5,604 nt of DNA from Pelotomaculum_B sp041645005 (GCA_041645005.1 JBAZQW010000159.1:1-5604), one strand, 5' to 3'. Positions 1 through 5,604 are shown, counted from the first letter of the stretch. The notes: generated by a model from the sequence alone, not told the origin. Numbers and translations are program-made.

Positions 1-2
1 GA

Positions 3-764
3 CTTGAAAAGTTACTTAAAAGTGGTACGGAAACATACACTCCCCATCTAATGGGTCAAACCATTGCACTGCTTACGGGCTATGAGTTCCCAAGTGACGA
101 ACAGTTGAAAAAGAGGCAGTCCGATATGCTGAAGTGGTCGGTCTTTATGGACGAGTGGCAAACTATTTATGAACAGCTGACTGAAGCCGAGGGTTATGGG
201 CGTGCCCTGGCCGACAAGTGCCCTGCCCTGAAAGAGCAATATCAGGAAAGCCTCGAAGCCCTGAACAGTGCACGGGGATACTTGTGGACAACTGCCTCTT
301 CTCAAACGCTAGCCGCACACGATGTGGCCGCCATGGTTCACCGCAGCTGGTCCACACTGCACTGGCTTTGGGAAGCCAATCACCAGCCCACCATACCACC
401 ACAAAAGGTCCCTGCACCAACGAAGGGAGGGTTTTCAACAGATATCAAACTGGCTTATGAAATCTGTCAAGAAAGCTTTAAGAAAGCCTACGACTCGGTG
501 CTAAAGGGAATGTCCCGCATACTGGATTTAGACGGGGTAGGATTTCGTGAATGGCTTTGGTTATGCGTAGACGGCTCTGCGATCTTGCTGAGCTTATTCA
601 GCGCGGTTGCGGCCGGCCTCCTGGCTCTTTATTTTACCAACAATTCCTTCGGGGGTCTGCAGGATTACCTTGCTGCCTTCCTGTGGGGAGCCGGTGTGGA
701 TCAAGGTGTAAAAGGGTTGGCTGCCGTGCTGCAGAAATTTGGTATTACGGTCCCGTCTGCTTGA
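3..764 (+). CDS. Unknown protein with C-terminal membrane segment (5'-partial)
   Basis: I do not recognise the family. The reading frame is open to the left edge: 16 sense codons precede the first ATG (position 51), that ATG has no Shine-Dalgarno sequence, and no other start codon lies before it. The gene therefore most likely begins outside the window, and 253 codons are visible. Numbering from the ATG at 51, residues 1-110 are charged and apparently helical with many Trp/Tyr, including an amphipathic stretch at about 37-75. A Pro/Lys linker follows at about 112-126 (PTIPPQKVPAPTKGG), then another helix at 130-160. Residues 168-195 form a clear transmembrane segment (AILLSLFSAVAAGLLALYF), followed by a semi-hydrophobic tail with FGGLQDYLAAFLWGAGVDQ at 200-218. 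From memory, F-G-x-x-x-D-Y-L-x-x-x-L-W-G tails occur at the membrane end of various bacterial effector or NTPase-linked proteins; this is unverified. The frame is reliable, the function is unknown. It converges on ytaF. Confidence 0.75.
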   Translation, partial: LEKLLKSGTETYTPHLMGQTIALLTGYEFPSDEQLKKRQSDMLKWSVFMDEWQTIYEQLTEAEGYGRALADKCPALKEQYQESLEALNSARGYLWTTASSQTLAAHDVAAMVHRSWSTLHWLWEANHQPTIPPQKVPAPTKGGFSTDIKLAYEICQESFKKAYDSVLKGMSRILDLDGVGFREWLWLCVDGSAILLSLFSAVAAGLLALYFTNNSFGGLQDYLAAFLWGAGVDQGVKGLAAVLQKFGITVPSA

Positions 765-834
765 TTGTGAGGATAGCTTGCGGGGCGCCTACACGTGAGA
801 ATAAAACACTTGGCGGGGAAGGGGTTCTTAGCCA

Positions 835-1467
835 CTAAAAGAACATCTCAAAAAGGCCGATCAGGATCAGCAGCACGCCTGAGGCTGGGCCGGCCAGGTT
901 GCCGAGCAGGCGGGAAGCGTAGCCATAGCCGATCTTCAGGCCGAGCCAGATTGCAATTAAACTAAGGGCAAATACAAATGCAGGGGTTAACGCGGGGCTT
1001 AGTCCGGTCATCCCGGCGCCAAAGCCGTTGGCCAGGTTGTTTGCAGTCAGGGCGAGGCCTAGCACAAACCCTTCCTTTAAGCTAATAGCCCCCTTATCAT
1101 TAGTTTGGAAAACAGGTGGGTTTTTAAGTCTCTTTAACAGCTTGCAAAAGGCAAGCTGTTTTCGTTGTTTTTCAGGAGAGTTGTATTCACACGTTCTCAA
1201 GGTTTCGTTTATAAAAATCCAGATACCGGAAAATACAATAAGCATAGCGCCTATATAGTTGGCATACCACGGGTGAATTAAACCGGCTACGAATTTGCCG
1301 GCCAGCATGGCAGCCAGGGTTGCGCTGCCGGTGATAACGGCGACAAGCAGGTTTGACGCAAATGGAATGTTAGTTTTCCTTGTACCATACGAAGTGCTGA
1401 CTACCAGGTTATCCAGGTTGCAGGACAGTGCCAGAAGCAAGGTAATCAGCAAATGCAGTTTTTCCAA
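835..1467 (-). CDS. ytaF: Sporulation membrane protein YtaF (MntP/YtaF family)
   Basis: Integral membrane protein of about six helices, 210 residues from the chosen TTG start, which as I recall is the usual YtaF length. The N-terminus (LHLLITLLLALSCNLDNLVVSTSYGTRKTNIPF) matches the YtaF pattern of a short helix, an S-x-x-L-D-N motif and a Y-G-x-R-K turn. A polar loop at about 88-130 separates two halves, and the second half (LKEGFVLGLALTANNLANGFGAGMTGL, 130-156) repeats the first, as expected for this duplicated fold. Family members are sporulation-associated membrane proteins related to the MntP manganese exporter; the transported substrate of YtaF is not established. In the second repeat the acidic position is replaced by Asn-Asn (143-144), while Asp19 is kept in the first. 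The frame extends 26 codons upstream to an ATG at 1545, but the TTG at 1467 has the ribosome binding site and fits the family start. It is divergent from the transporter gene and convergent with the left-edge gene. Confidence 0.88.
   Translation of the reverse strand: MEKLHLLITLLLALSCNLDNLVVSTSYGTRKTNIPFASNLLVAVITGSATLAAMLAGKFVAGLIHPWYANYIGAMLIVFSGIWIFINETLRTCEYNSPEKQRKQLAFCKLLKRLKNPPVFQTNDKGAISLKEGFVLGLALTANNLANGFGAGMTGLSPALTPAFVFALSLIAIWLGLKIGYGYASRLLGNLAGPASGVLLILIGLFEMFF
1136..1160 (+). terminator. Perfect 10-bp hairpin inside ytaF, terminator-like on the plus strand
   Basis: AACAGCTTGC (1136-1145) and GCAAGCTGTT (1151-1160) pair perfectly around a 5-nt loop. On the plus strand the stem runs into TTTTCGTTGTTTTT, which resembles an intrinsic terminator; on the minus (ytaF sense) strand no T-run follows. 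It lies within the codons for the polar cytoplasmic loop of YtaF. It could stop plus-strand transcripts entering from the left-edge gene, for which no terminator is visible in 765-834. The structure is directly seen; the function is inferred. Confidence 0.3.
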
Positions 1468-1472
1468 TGTTT

Positions 1473-1480
1473 CCACCCTC
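1473..1480 (-). promoter_or_regulatory. Ribosome binding site deciding the ytaF TTG start
   Basis: Read on the minus strand the sequence is AGAGGGTGGAAACATTG. GAGGGTGG lies 5 nt before the TTG at 1467, close to the ideal AAGGAGGTGG. The competing GTG at 1476 lies inside this site and the ATG at 1545 has nothing comparable, so the TTG is preferred. Confidence 0.65.
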
Positions 1481-1504
1481 TTTTTCAGGAACCTGTGATA
1501 ACAT

Positions 1505-1534
1505 ATTATGTAAAAATTAAAAAAAGTGTTGCAT
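1505..1534 (-). promoter_or_regulatory. Possible weak ytaF promoter
   Basis: On the minus strand CATAAT (1510-1505) is a five-of-six match to a -10 box, with ATGCAA (1534-1529) 18 nt upstream as a poor -35. The transcript would start near 1498 and give a leader of about 30 nt. In sequence this AT-rich a -10 match is easy to find by chance, and a sporulation sigma factor could be used instead. Confidence 0.25.
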
Positions 1535-1551
1535 GATGGAAACAAACTAAC

Positions 1552-1580
1552 TTGCGGCTAGTAAACATGAGCTTTATAAT
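1552..1580 (+). promoter_or_regulatory. Sigma-A-type promoter facing the transporter gene
   Basis: TTGCGG (1552-1557), a 17-nt spacer and a perfect TATAAT (1575-1580) make a good housekeeping promoter pointing right. Transcription would begin near 1587 and give an untranslated leader of about 110 nt before the transporter ATG, long enough for regulation. A tandem 8-bp repeat, CAGGATGG twice at 1587-1602, starts at the predicted first transcribed base. Confidence 0.6.
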
Positions 1581-1654
1581 GGTACACAGGATGGCAGGAT
1601 GGGGTAAATACGGCATAATATTTTATTATTTTTTAAATGATTTTTTACGTATTT

Positions 1655-1683
1655 AAAACATTCCTGCGGGGATGTTTTTTATT
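1655..1683 (+). terminator. Terminator-like hairpin in the transporter leader
   Basis: AAAACATTCC (1655-1664) pairs with GGGATGTTTT (1669-1678), ten pairs including one T-G wobble, around a TGCG loop. The T-run TTTTTT lies at 1675-1680 and ATT follows. It looks like an intrinsic terminator but sits between the predicted promoter and the ribosome binding site of the transporter, with no plus-strand gene in between. That placement suggests an attenuator. An ATG at 1672, in frame with the transporter, falls in the 3' arm, which argues against its use as the start. Confidence 0.5.
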
Positions 1684-1690
1684 GGGGGGA
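1684..1690 (+). promoter_or_regulatory. Ribosome binding site deciding the transporter start
   Basis: GGGGGGA ends 5 nt before the ATG at 1696. The in-frame ATG at 1672 has no purine-rich sequence at the right distance and is buried in a hairpin, so 1696 is chosen. Confidence 0.6.
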
Positions 1691-1695
1691 TAATA

Positions 1696-3039
1696 ATGGC
1701 CGGAATACAACCGGAAACCGGGCCGGTAGGCGGCGGGACACGGTTTAATTACAGCTGGGTGATTCTAGTCACAGGAATCTTGACCGTGATGGGCGCCCTG
1801 GGTTTTGCCCGGTTCGGCTACGCCACGATTCTGCCTTCCATGCGGGAAGGTCTGCTTTTGAATAATACTCAAATGGGCGTGATCGCTACCGGAAACCTGG
1901 TGGGTTACACGGTTTTTTCTGTTATCGGCGGGTTTCTAGCTTCCAGGTTCGGGCCGCGCATTGTGATCAGCTGCGGCCTTTTATTGACCGGCGCCACTAT
2001 GTTCCTGACAGGGACCGCCGGGGGTCTTGCCGGCGTGGTAGCCCTCCGCTTTTTGACCGGCATTGGCAGCGCGGGCAGTAATATCCCGGTGATGGGCCTT
2101 ATTTCCGCCTGGTTTCCCCCTGAACGCCGCGGCATGGCAGCCGGGTTTCTGGTCGGCGGGTCTGGTTTTGGCTTTTTGATAACCGGTTTTCTGGTGCCCG
2201 GTATAATCACCGCCTATCCGCAAAATGGCTGGCGCCTGAGCTGGTTCATCCTGGGCGGGGTGGTGGCCTTGCTGGGGGTACTGGGCTGGATTTTACTGCG
2301 GAACAGCCCCGCTGAAAAAGGGCTGACACCCGCGGGCGCCAAGCCGGACGATCAACTGCGGGAGCCTTCCGGCACGCCTGCTGACCGTATGAGTGAACCC
2401 GCGACAAGCGCCGGCGCTGTCAACGGGAGGCTGGATCTGGCCGGAGGGCGCGGCGCTATTTCCTGGAGCAAAGTATATGGGTCACCGGCGTTGTGGCACC
2501 TTGGCCTGGTCTACCTGTTCTTCGGCTTTTCCTATATTATTTACGGCACCTTTTTCTCCGCCGCCATGGTCAACGATAAGGGTTTCAGCCAGGCTCAGGC
2601 GGGCGTTGTATGGTCAACCATAGGTGTCATTGGTATTTTTGGCGGTATCCTCTGGGGTGTCGCCTCTGACTGGCTTGGACGCAAGTACGCCCTGGCCGTG
2701 GTATTCGGGCTGCAGGCTGTCAGTTTCTTTTTGTTCTCGGTTGCCGGCGCCACCGCTACTCTGTATCTATCGGCCTTCCTGTATGGGCTTTCGGCTTTCA
2801 GCATCCCAGGCATCGTTGCGGCCGCCTGCGGCGACTACATGGGCCCGAGACTGGCCCCGGCGGCTCTGGGCATGGTTACGCTGTTCTTTGCCGTCGGTCA
2901 GGCCACCGCTCCTTCCGTGGCCGGCTACCTGGCAGACTCAGCCCACTCTTTCAGCCAGGCCTTTCTGCTGGCCGCGGCGGTGGCCTTTCTAGGAGGCGCC
3001 GGCTCTCTCACCCTGCGCCCGCCAAAGCATAAATTATAG
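1696..3039 (+). CDS. Major facilitator superfamily transporter, substrate unknown
   Basis: A 447-residue, roughly 12-helix secondary transporter of the inner membrane. After a short polar N-terminus, helix 1 starts at about residue 20 and carries GFARFGYATILPSMREGL (36-53), a segment typical of MFS subgroups in which an Arg sits in the first helix. The loop between helices 2 and 3 has the MFS signature GGFLASRFGPR (78-88), and the matching loop in the second half reads GVASDWLGRK (321-330). The two six-helix halves are joined by a hydrophilic Pro/Gly/Ala-rich loop at about 203-260. The length is normal and nothing is broken. Which solute is moved, and in which direction, cannot be read from the sequence. 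The gene has its own promoter and a long leader with a terminator-like hairpin. The oxidoreductase gene follows in the same direction after 193 bp, so the two may act on one compound, but this is only inference. Confidence 0.9.
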   Translation: MAGIQPETGPVGGGTRFNYSWVILVTGILTVMGALGFARFGYATILPSMREGLLLNNTQMGVIATGNLVGYTVFSVIGGFLASRFGPRIVISCGLLLTGATMFLTGTAGGLAGVVALRFLTGIGSAGSNIPVMGLISAWFPPERRGMAAGFLVGGSGFGFLITGFLVPGIITAYPQNGWRLSWFILGGVVALLGVLGWILLRNSPAEKGLTPAGAKPDDQLREPSGTPADRMSEPATSAGAVNGRLDLAGGRGAISWSKVYGSPALWHLGLVYLFFGFSYIIYGTFFSAAMVNDKGFSQAQAGVVWSTIGVIGIFGGILWGVASDWLGRKYALAVVFGLQAVSFFLFSVAGATATLYLSAFLYGLSAFSIPGIVAAACGDYMGPRLAPAALGMVTLFFAVGQATAPSVAGYLADSAHSFSQAFLLAAAVAFLGGAGSLTLRPPKHKL

Positions 3040-3131
3040 GGGACACACCAATAGCGGAAAGGGGACACACCTCTATTTTGGGTATTCCTTTAACGACGAG
3101 GAATGTCCCCATCTGTCTGAGGAATGTCCCC
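3039..3131 (+). repeat. Nested inverted/direct repeat cluster (REPIN/BIME-like)
   Basis: Two direct copies of GGGGACACACC (3039-3049, 3061-3071; 22-nt period) face two direct copies of GAGGAATGTCCCC (3098-3110, 3119-3131; 21-nt period). The cores GGGGACA and TGTCCCC are inverted, so outer arms (3039-3045 with 3125-3131) and inner arms (3061-3067 with 3104-3110) can nest, with nearly equal gaps of 15 and 14 nt. A further small hairpin is ATTCCT (3084-3089) with AGGAAT (3099-3104). The first G is also the last base of the transporter stop codon TAG. I recall GGGGACA-type ends near IS200-like (REP-associated tyrosine) transposase genes in related genomes; no transposase is present here, so this would be a non-autonomous copy. 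Confidence 0.7.
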
Positions 3132-3144
3132 GATGGAGAAATCG

Positions 3145-3175
3145 CTGGCATAAGGCTGTTCAGTACAGGTATAAT
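3145..3175 (+). promoter_or_regulatory. Possible promoter for the oxidoreductase gene
   Basis: TATAAT at 3170-3175 is a perfect -10 box about 57 nt before the TTG start. The best -35-like sequence, CTGGCA (3145-3150), is four of six but 19 nt away, longer than ideal. The gene could therefore be transcribed separately from the transporter, although readthrough across the repeat cluster is also possible. Confidence 0.4.
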
Positions 3176-3218
3176 AAATCCTGATCTGATAAATAAAGGG
3201 AAACCCCAGAAGCGAACC

Positions 3219-3226
3219 GGGAGGGG
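3219..3226 (+). promoter_or_regulatory. Ribosome binding site deciding the TTG start of the oxidoreductase
   Basis: GGGAGGGG ends 6 nt before the TTG at 3233. The FAD-binding strand begins four codons later, as usual for this fold, so this non-ATG start is convincing. Confidence 0.75.
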
Positions 3227-3232
3227 AAAATA

Positions 3233-4720
3233 TTGGCTGATAAATCGATCATTATCGTCGGCGCCGGGCTGGCCGGCCTGTCCACGGGTTGCTACGCCAG
3301 GATGAACGGCTACCGCACGCGTATCTTTGAGCGCCACACTTTGCCGGGGGGGCTTTGTACCGCCTGGGAGCGCAAGGGGTATACCATAGACGGCTGTATT
3401 CACTGGCTGATGGCCTGTAAGCCTGGTGATTCATTCCGCCAGATATATGATGAACTGGGCGCGTTTGAGGGGAACCGGGTGATCACACTGGATAAATACG
3501 TCCACTGCCGCGACGAGGCCGGCGGCAGAAGCCTGGCGATAACCGCGGACCTGGACCGCCTGGCCGCCGATATGAAAGCCCTGTCGCCCGAAGATGCCAG
3601 CGTCATTGACGAACTGGTGGATGGCAGCCGCGCTTTAAAGGGGTTTGATACCGGTATCCCTAAACCTCGTGAATTATGGGGGAAGCTGGACGGCCTTAAG
3701 CAGATGTGGCAAATACGCGGGCTTTTTAAGTATGTGATGCGCTACAATATGTCAGTGGAGACCTTCGCCCAACGCATTAAGGACCCGTTTTTACGCCGTT
3801 GCGTGACTAACCTTTTTGTTCCTGAGATGCCTATGTATTTTCTTTTTGTGGTACTGGGGCAGTTGGCCGGCGGTCAATTGGGACTGGTTGAAGGCGGCTC
3901 TTTGAAATTTTCCCAGGCTATAGCAAGGCGGTACCATGATTTGGATGGAGAGATCACCTATGGGTCAGGCGTGGAAAAAGTATTGGTGGAAAATGACCGG
4001 GCGGTGGGTGTCCGGTTGGTAGACGGCTCGGAACATAGGGCTGACCTGGTGGTTTCGGCCGCTGACGGCTACAGCACCATCTTCCAGATGCTCGAGGGGC
4101 GTTATGTCGATCAGGAGATTCGCAGCCGCTTCGCCAACTGGCCGCTGTTTGAGCCTGTAATGCTGGTTAATTTCGGAGTGTCACGCCAGTTTCCGGACGA
4201 GCCGGCCTCTAACCTGATCTGGCTGCAGAAGCCGTTGTCTGTGGGCGGGCAGGAGGTAGAAGCCTTCATGCTGCGGATTTTCAACTATGACCCCACGCTG
4301 GCGCCGCCTGGCGGGACAGCGCTTCAGGTCATGTTCGAGGCGGGTTACGACTACTGGTACAACCTGCGTCAGGAACACGACCGCTACGAAGCTGAAAAGT
4401 CAAAAGTCGCGGCGGAAGTACTATCCAGGCTGGAGGCGCATTACCCCGGCCTTGCCGCGCAGGTGGAGATGACCGACGTGGCCACGCCGTATACTTTCTG
4501 GCGTTATACCCGCAACTACCGGGGCTCTTATGAGGGCTGGCTGATGACCAAAGAAGCTGTATTGGCCCAGGTGCCGAAAACGCTGCCTGGTTTAAGTAAT
4601 CTTTATATGGCCGGCCAGTGGGTAGAGCCTGGCGGGGGTATCCCCCCTGCTCTGTATTCAGGCCGCAACCTGGTGCAGATTATCTGCAAGCGGGATGGAA
4701 AGTCTTTTAAGGTGCAGTAA
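3233..4720 (+). CDS. CrtI-like FAD-dependent oxidoreductase (phytoene desaturase superfamily)
   Basis: A 495-residue flavoprotein of the phytoene desaturase / retinol saturase type (COG1233-like), normal length for the group. The N-terminal dinucleotide-binding motif is intact: IIIVGAGLAGLSTGCYARMN with G10-x-G12-x-x-G15, and acidic E33 ends the second strand (TRIFE) to bind the FAD ribose. PGGLCTAWERKGYTIDGCIHW (38-58) is the flavin-contacting segment seen in this family. VVSAADGY (273-280) closes the second part of the FAD domain, and LYMAGQWVEPGGGIPPAL (457-474) is the C-terminal FAD-binding signature. There is no signal peptide or obvious transmembrane helix. Family members desaturate, isomerise or reduce polyisoprenoid or other hydrophobic substrates. 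No carotenoid synthesis gene (crtB, crtM or similar) is visible here, so carotenoid activity should not be assumed. It lies downstream of and co-directional with the transporter and converges on the diguanylate cyclase with an 8-bp gap. Confidence 0.88.
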   Translation: MADKSIIIVGAGLAGLSTGCYARMNGYRTRIFERHTLPGGLCTAWERKGYTIDGCIHWLMACKPGDSFRQIYDELGAFEGNRVITLDKYVHCRDEAGGRSLAITADLDRLAADMKALSPEDASVIDELVDGSRALKGFDTGIPKPRELWGKLDGLKQMWQIRGLFKYVMRYNMSVETFAQRIKDPFLRRCVTNLFVPEMPMYFLFVVLGQLAGGQLGLVEGGSLKFSQAIARRYHDLDGEITYGSGVEKVLVENDRAVGVRLVDGSEHRADLVVSAADGYSTIFQMLEGRYVDQEIRSRFANWPLFEPVMLVNFGVSRQFPDEPASNLIWLQKPLSVGGQEVEAFMLRIFNYDPTLAPPGGTALQVMFEAGYDYWYNLRQEHDRYEAEKSKVAAEVLSRLEAHYPGLAAQVEMTDVATPYTFWRYTRNYRGSYEGWLMTKEAVLAQVPKTLPGLSNLYMAGQWVEPGGGIPPALYSGRNLVQIICKRDGKSFKVQ

Positions 4721-4728
4721 AACTTTAT

Positions 4729-5604
4729 CTAAGAGGCCAGCCGGACGCAGTCTCTGCCCTCTGTTTTAGCCAGGTACAGCGCGTCGTCGGCCCGCTTTAT
4801 CATTGAATCGATGGTTTCACTCTCGTTTTCTTTCAAAACGGCCACTCCGAAGCTGGCCGTTATTTTTACGCTGCTGGGACAGGTCGCCCCCAACTGCAGA
4901 TCCCGCACCCGTGAACACAATCGCCGGGCGATCATGGACGCCTGTTTTTCCCCCACACCGGGGAGGCAGAGAATAAATTCCTCCCCGCCGAAACGGCCCA
5001 CAAAGTCATATGAGCGGCATTGCTGCGAGAGAAAGTCGGCAAAAGTTTTTAGAACCTCATCGCCGACCGGGTGGCCGTGGGTGTCATTGATTACTTTAAA
5101 GAAATCGATATCGGTCAGGATTACCCCCAGGGACAAGTTCTCCCGGCCGGCCCGGTTGATTTCGGCGTCAAGCTGTTTTTCAAAGGCACGCCGGTTCAGC
5201 ACGCCGGTCAGGTAGTCGGTATTGGAAAGGAGTTCGGCCCGTTTGCGCGCCTGTTCCTCCCTGCGTTTGGACAATAGCAGGCTGCTGTAGTCATTAAAAG
5301 ATTCGTAAGTTGTTTTGGCCAGCTCTTCATAAGCTGCTTTTATTTCTTCGTACGCAATTTTCAGCTCTTTATATCTCCGGTTTTGTTTCTTGTCGTTTTC
5401 GGTTAGTTCGGGCTCTGAAAAGTCGTGTATAACACATAAGAGAACTTCTCCATCGCCGTCACGGGCACTTCTTGACACTATTTCGACCGGGAAGATATCC
5501 CCGTGCCTGTTTTGCTGCAGCGTTTCTGTTTCTGCAGCCTTCTCAGCGGATTTGGCTATCAGATCCCCGATGTCCATTACAATATCAGGCGCCAGCAGGT
5601 CCTG
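4729..5604 (-). CDS. PAS-GGDEF diguanylate cyclase (5'-partial)
   Basis: Makes the second messenger cyclic di-GMP from two GTP. The frame is open to the right edge, with nine sense codons beyond the first ATG (5577), and that ATG falls within a PAS-like domain, so the true start lies outside. Numbering from that ATG, residues up to about 55 are the end of a PAS sensor domain (NRHGDIFPVEIVSR, then LLCVIHDFSE). Residues 58-115 are a charged coiled-coil linker. The GGDEF domain spans about 117-282: DYLTGVLNRRAF (121-132), metal-binding TDIDFFKVIND (155-165), nucleotide-binding NDTHGHPVGD (164-173), active-site GGEEF (197-201) and ADDALYLAKTEGRD (263-276). The product-inhibition I-site RxxD (RSYD, 188-191) lies exactly five residues before GGEEF. 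It should be an active enzyme with feedback inhibition; the input signal cannot be known from the partial PAS domain. Additional N-terminal domains may lie off-window. Confidence 0.92.
   Translation of the reverse strand, partial: QDLLAPDIVMDIGDLIAKSAEKAAETETLQQNRHGDIFPVEIVSRSARDGDGEVLLCVIHDFSEPELTENDKKQNRRYKELKIAYEEIKAAYEELAKTTYESFNDYSSLLLSKRREEQARKRAELLSNTDYLTGVLNRRAFEKQLDAEINRAGRENLSLGVILTDIDFFKVINDTHGHPVGDEVLKTFADFLSQQCRSYDFVGRFGGEEFILCLPGVGEKQASMIARRLCSRVRDLQLGATCPSSVKITASFGVAVLKENESETIDSMIKRADDALYLAKTEGRDCVRLAS

Noticed and set aside
765..834. Terminator for the left-edge gene in the convergent spacer
   Set aside because: No stem followed by a T-run could be found on either strand in these 70 bases.
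2624..2992. 122-codon plus-strand ORF in another frame of the transporter gene
   Set aside because: Ser/Pro/Arg-rich translation typical of an out-of-frame reading of GC-rich membrane protein DNA.
3039..3131. CRISPR array
   Set aside because: Repeats are only 11-13 nt, occur twice in each orientation, and the spacers are about 8-11 nt; this does not fit CRISPR.
3198..3226. Possible switch between GGG/CCC and CCCC/GGGG pairings that could hide the oxidoreductase ribosome binding site
   Set aside because: The stems are only three to four pairs and such G/C runs pair easily by chance.
3078..3305. 75-codon plus-strand ORF starting in the repeat cluster
   Set aside because: It spans the spacer and runs into the oxidoreductase in a different frame; the composition is that of the repeats and it has no family resemblance.
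3008..3403. 131-codon minus-strand ORF across the repeat cluster and the start of the oxidoreductase gene
   Set aside because: It overlaps the well-supported oxidoreductase and the repeat cluster, its product resembles no family, and it has no convincing ribosome binding site; it is a shadow frame.
4732..4767. Possible bidirectional terminator between the oxidoreductase and diguanylate cyclase genes
   Set aside because: AGAGG/CCTCT and GCAG/CTGC can stack before GTTTT, but a 10-nt bulge interrupts the stem, so the structure is too weak to call.
4811..5215. 134-codon plus-strand ORF antisense to the diguanylate cyclase
   Set aside because: It lies entirely opposite a GGDEF domain with all conserved motifs intact.

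Overview
The window looks like chromosomal DNA of an endospore-forming, probably anaerobic Firmicute of the Peptococcaceae / Desulfotomaculum-Pelotomaculum type. The clues are a YtaF-type sporulation membrane protein gene, strong purine-rich ribosome binding sites combined with TTG starts, moderately GC-rich genes separated by AT-rich spacers, and a GGGGACA/TGTCCCC repeat cluster of a kind I recall from such genomes. The lineage is an inference from style, not from a marker gene.

Layout, left to right. (1) The 3' part of a plus-strand gene (to 764) encodes a protein of unknown function with a long helical, charged region and a C-terminal membrane segment; its true start is off the left edge. 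(2) ytaF lies on the minus strand (835-1467) and converges on gene 1. (3) An AT-rich divergent spacer (1468-1695) holds a good sigma-A-type promoter facing right, then an intrinsic-terminator-like hairpin just before the next gene's ribosome binding site, which is an attenuator-like layout. (4) A 12-TM major facilitator transporter gene follows (1696-3039). (5) A compact repeat cluster begins on the last base of its stop codon (3039-3131), with two GGGGACACACC copies facing two GAGGAATGTCCCC copies; it resembles a REPIN/BIME-like element. (6) After a possible promoter comes a TTG-started gene for a CrtI-like (phytoene desaturase superfamily) FAD-dependent oxidoreductase (3233-4720). (7) Converging on it with an 8-bp gap is a PAS-coiled coil-GGDEF diguanylate cyclase gene with intact catalytic and inhibitory sites, running off the right edge.

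The transporter and oxidoreductase are co-directional and could be a functional pair handling one hydrophobic or redox-active compound, but no substrate can be named. The other genes have no visible functional link. I see no tRNA, rRNA, CRISPR array or complete mobile element. The items most worth a second look are the repeat cluster, the leader hairpin before the transporter, the unknown left-edge membrane protein, and a perfect hairpin inside ytaF.
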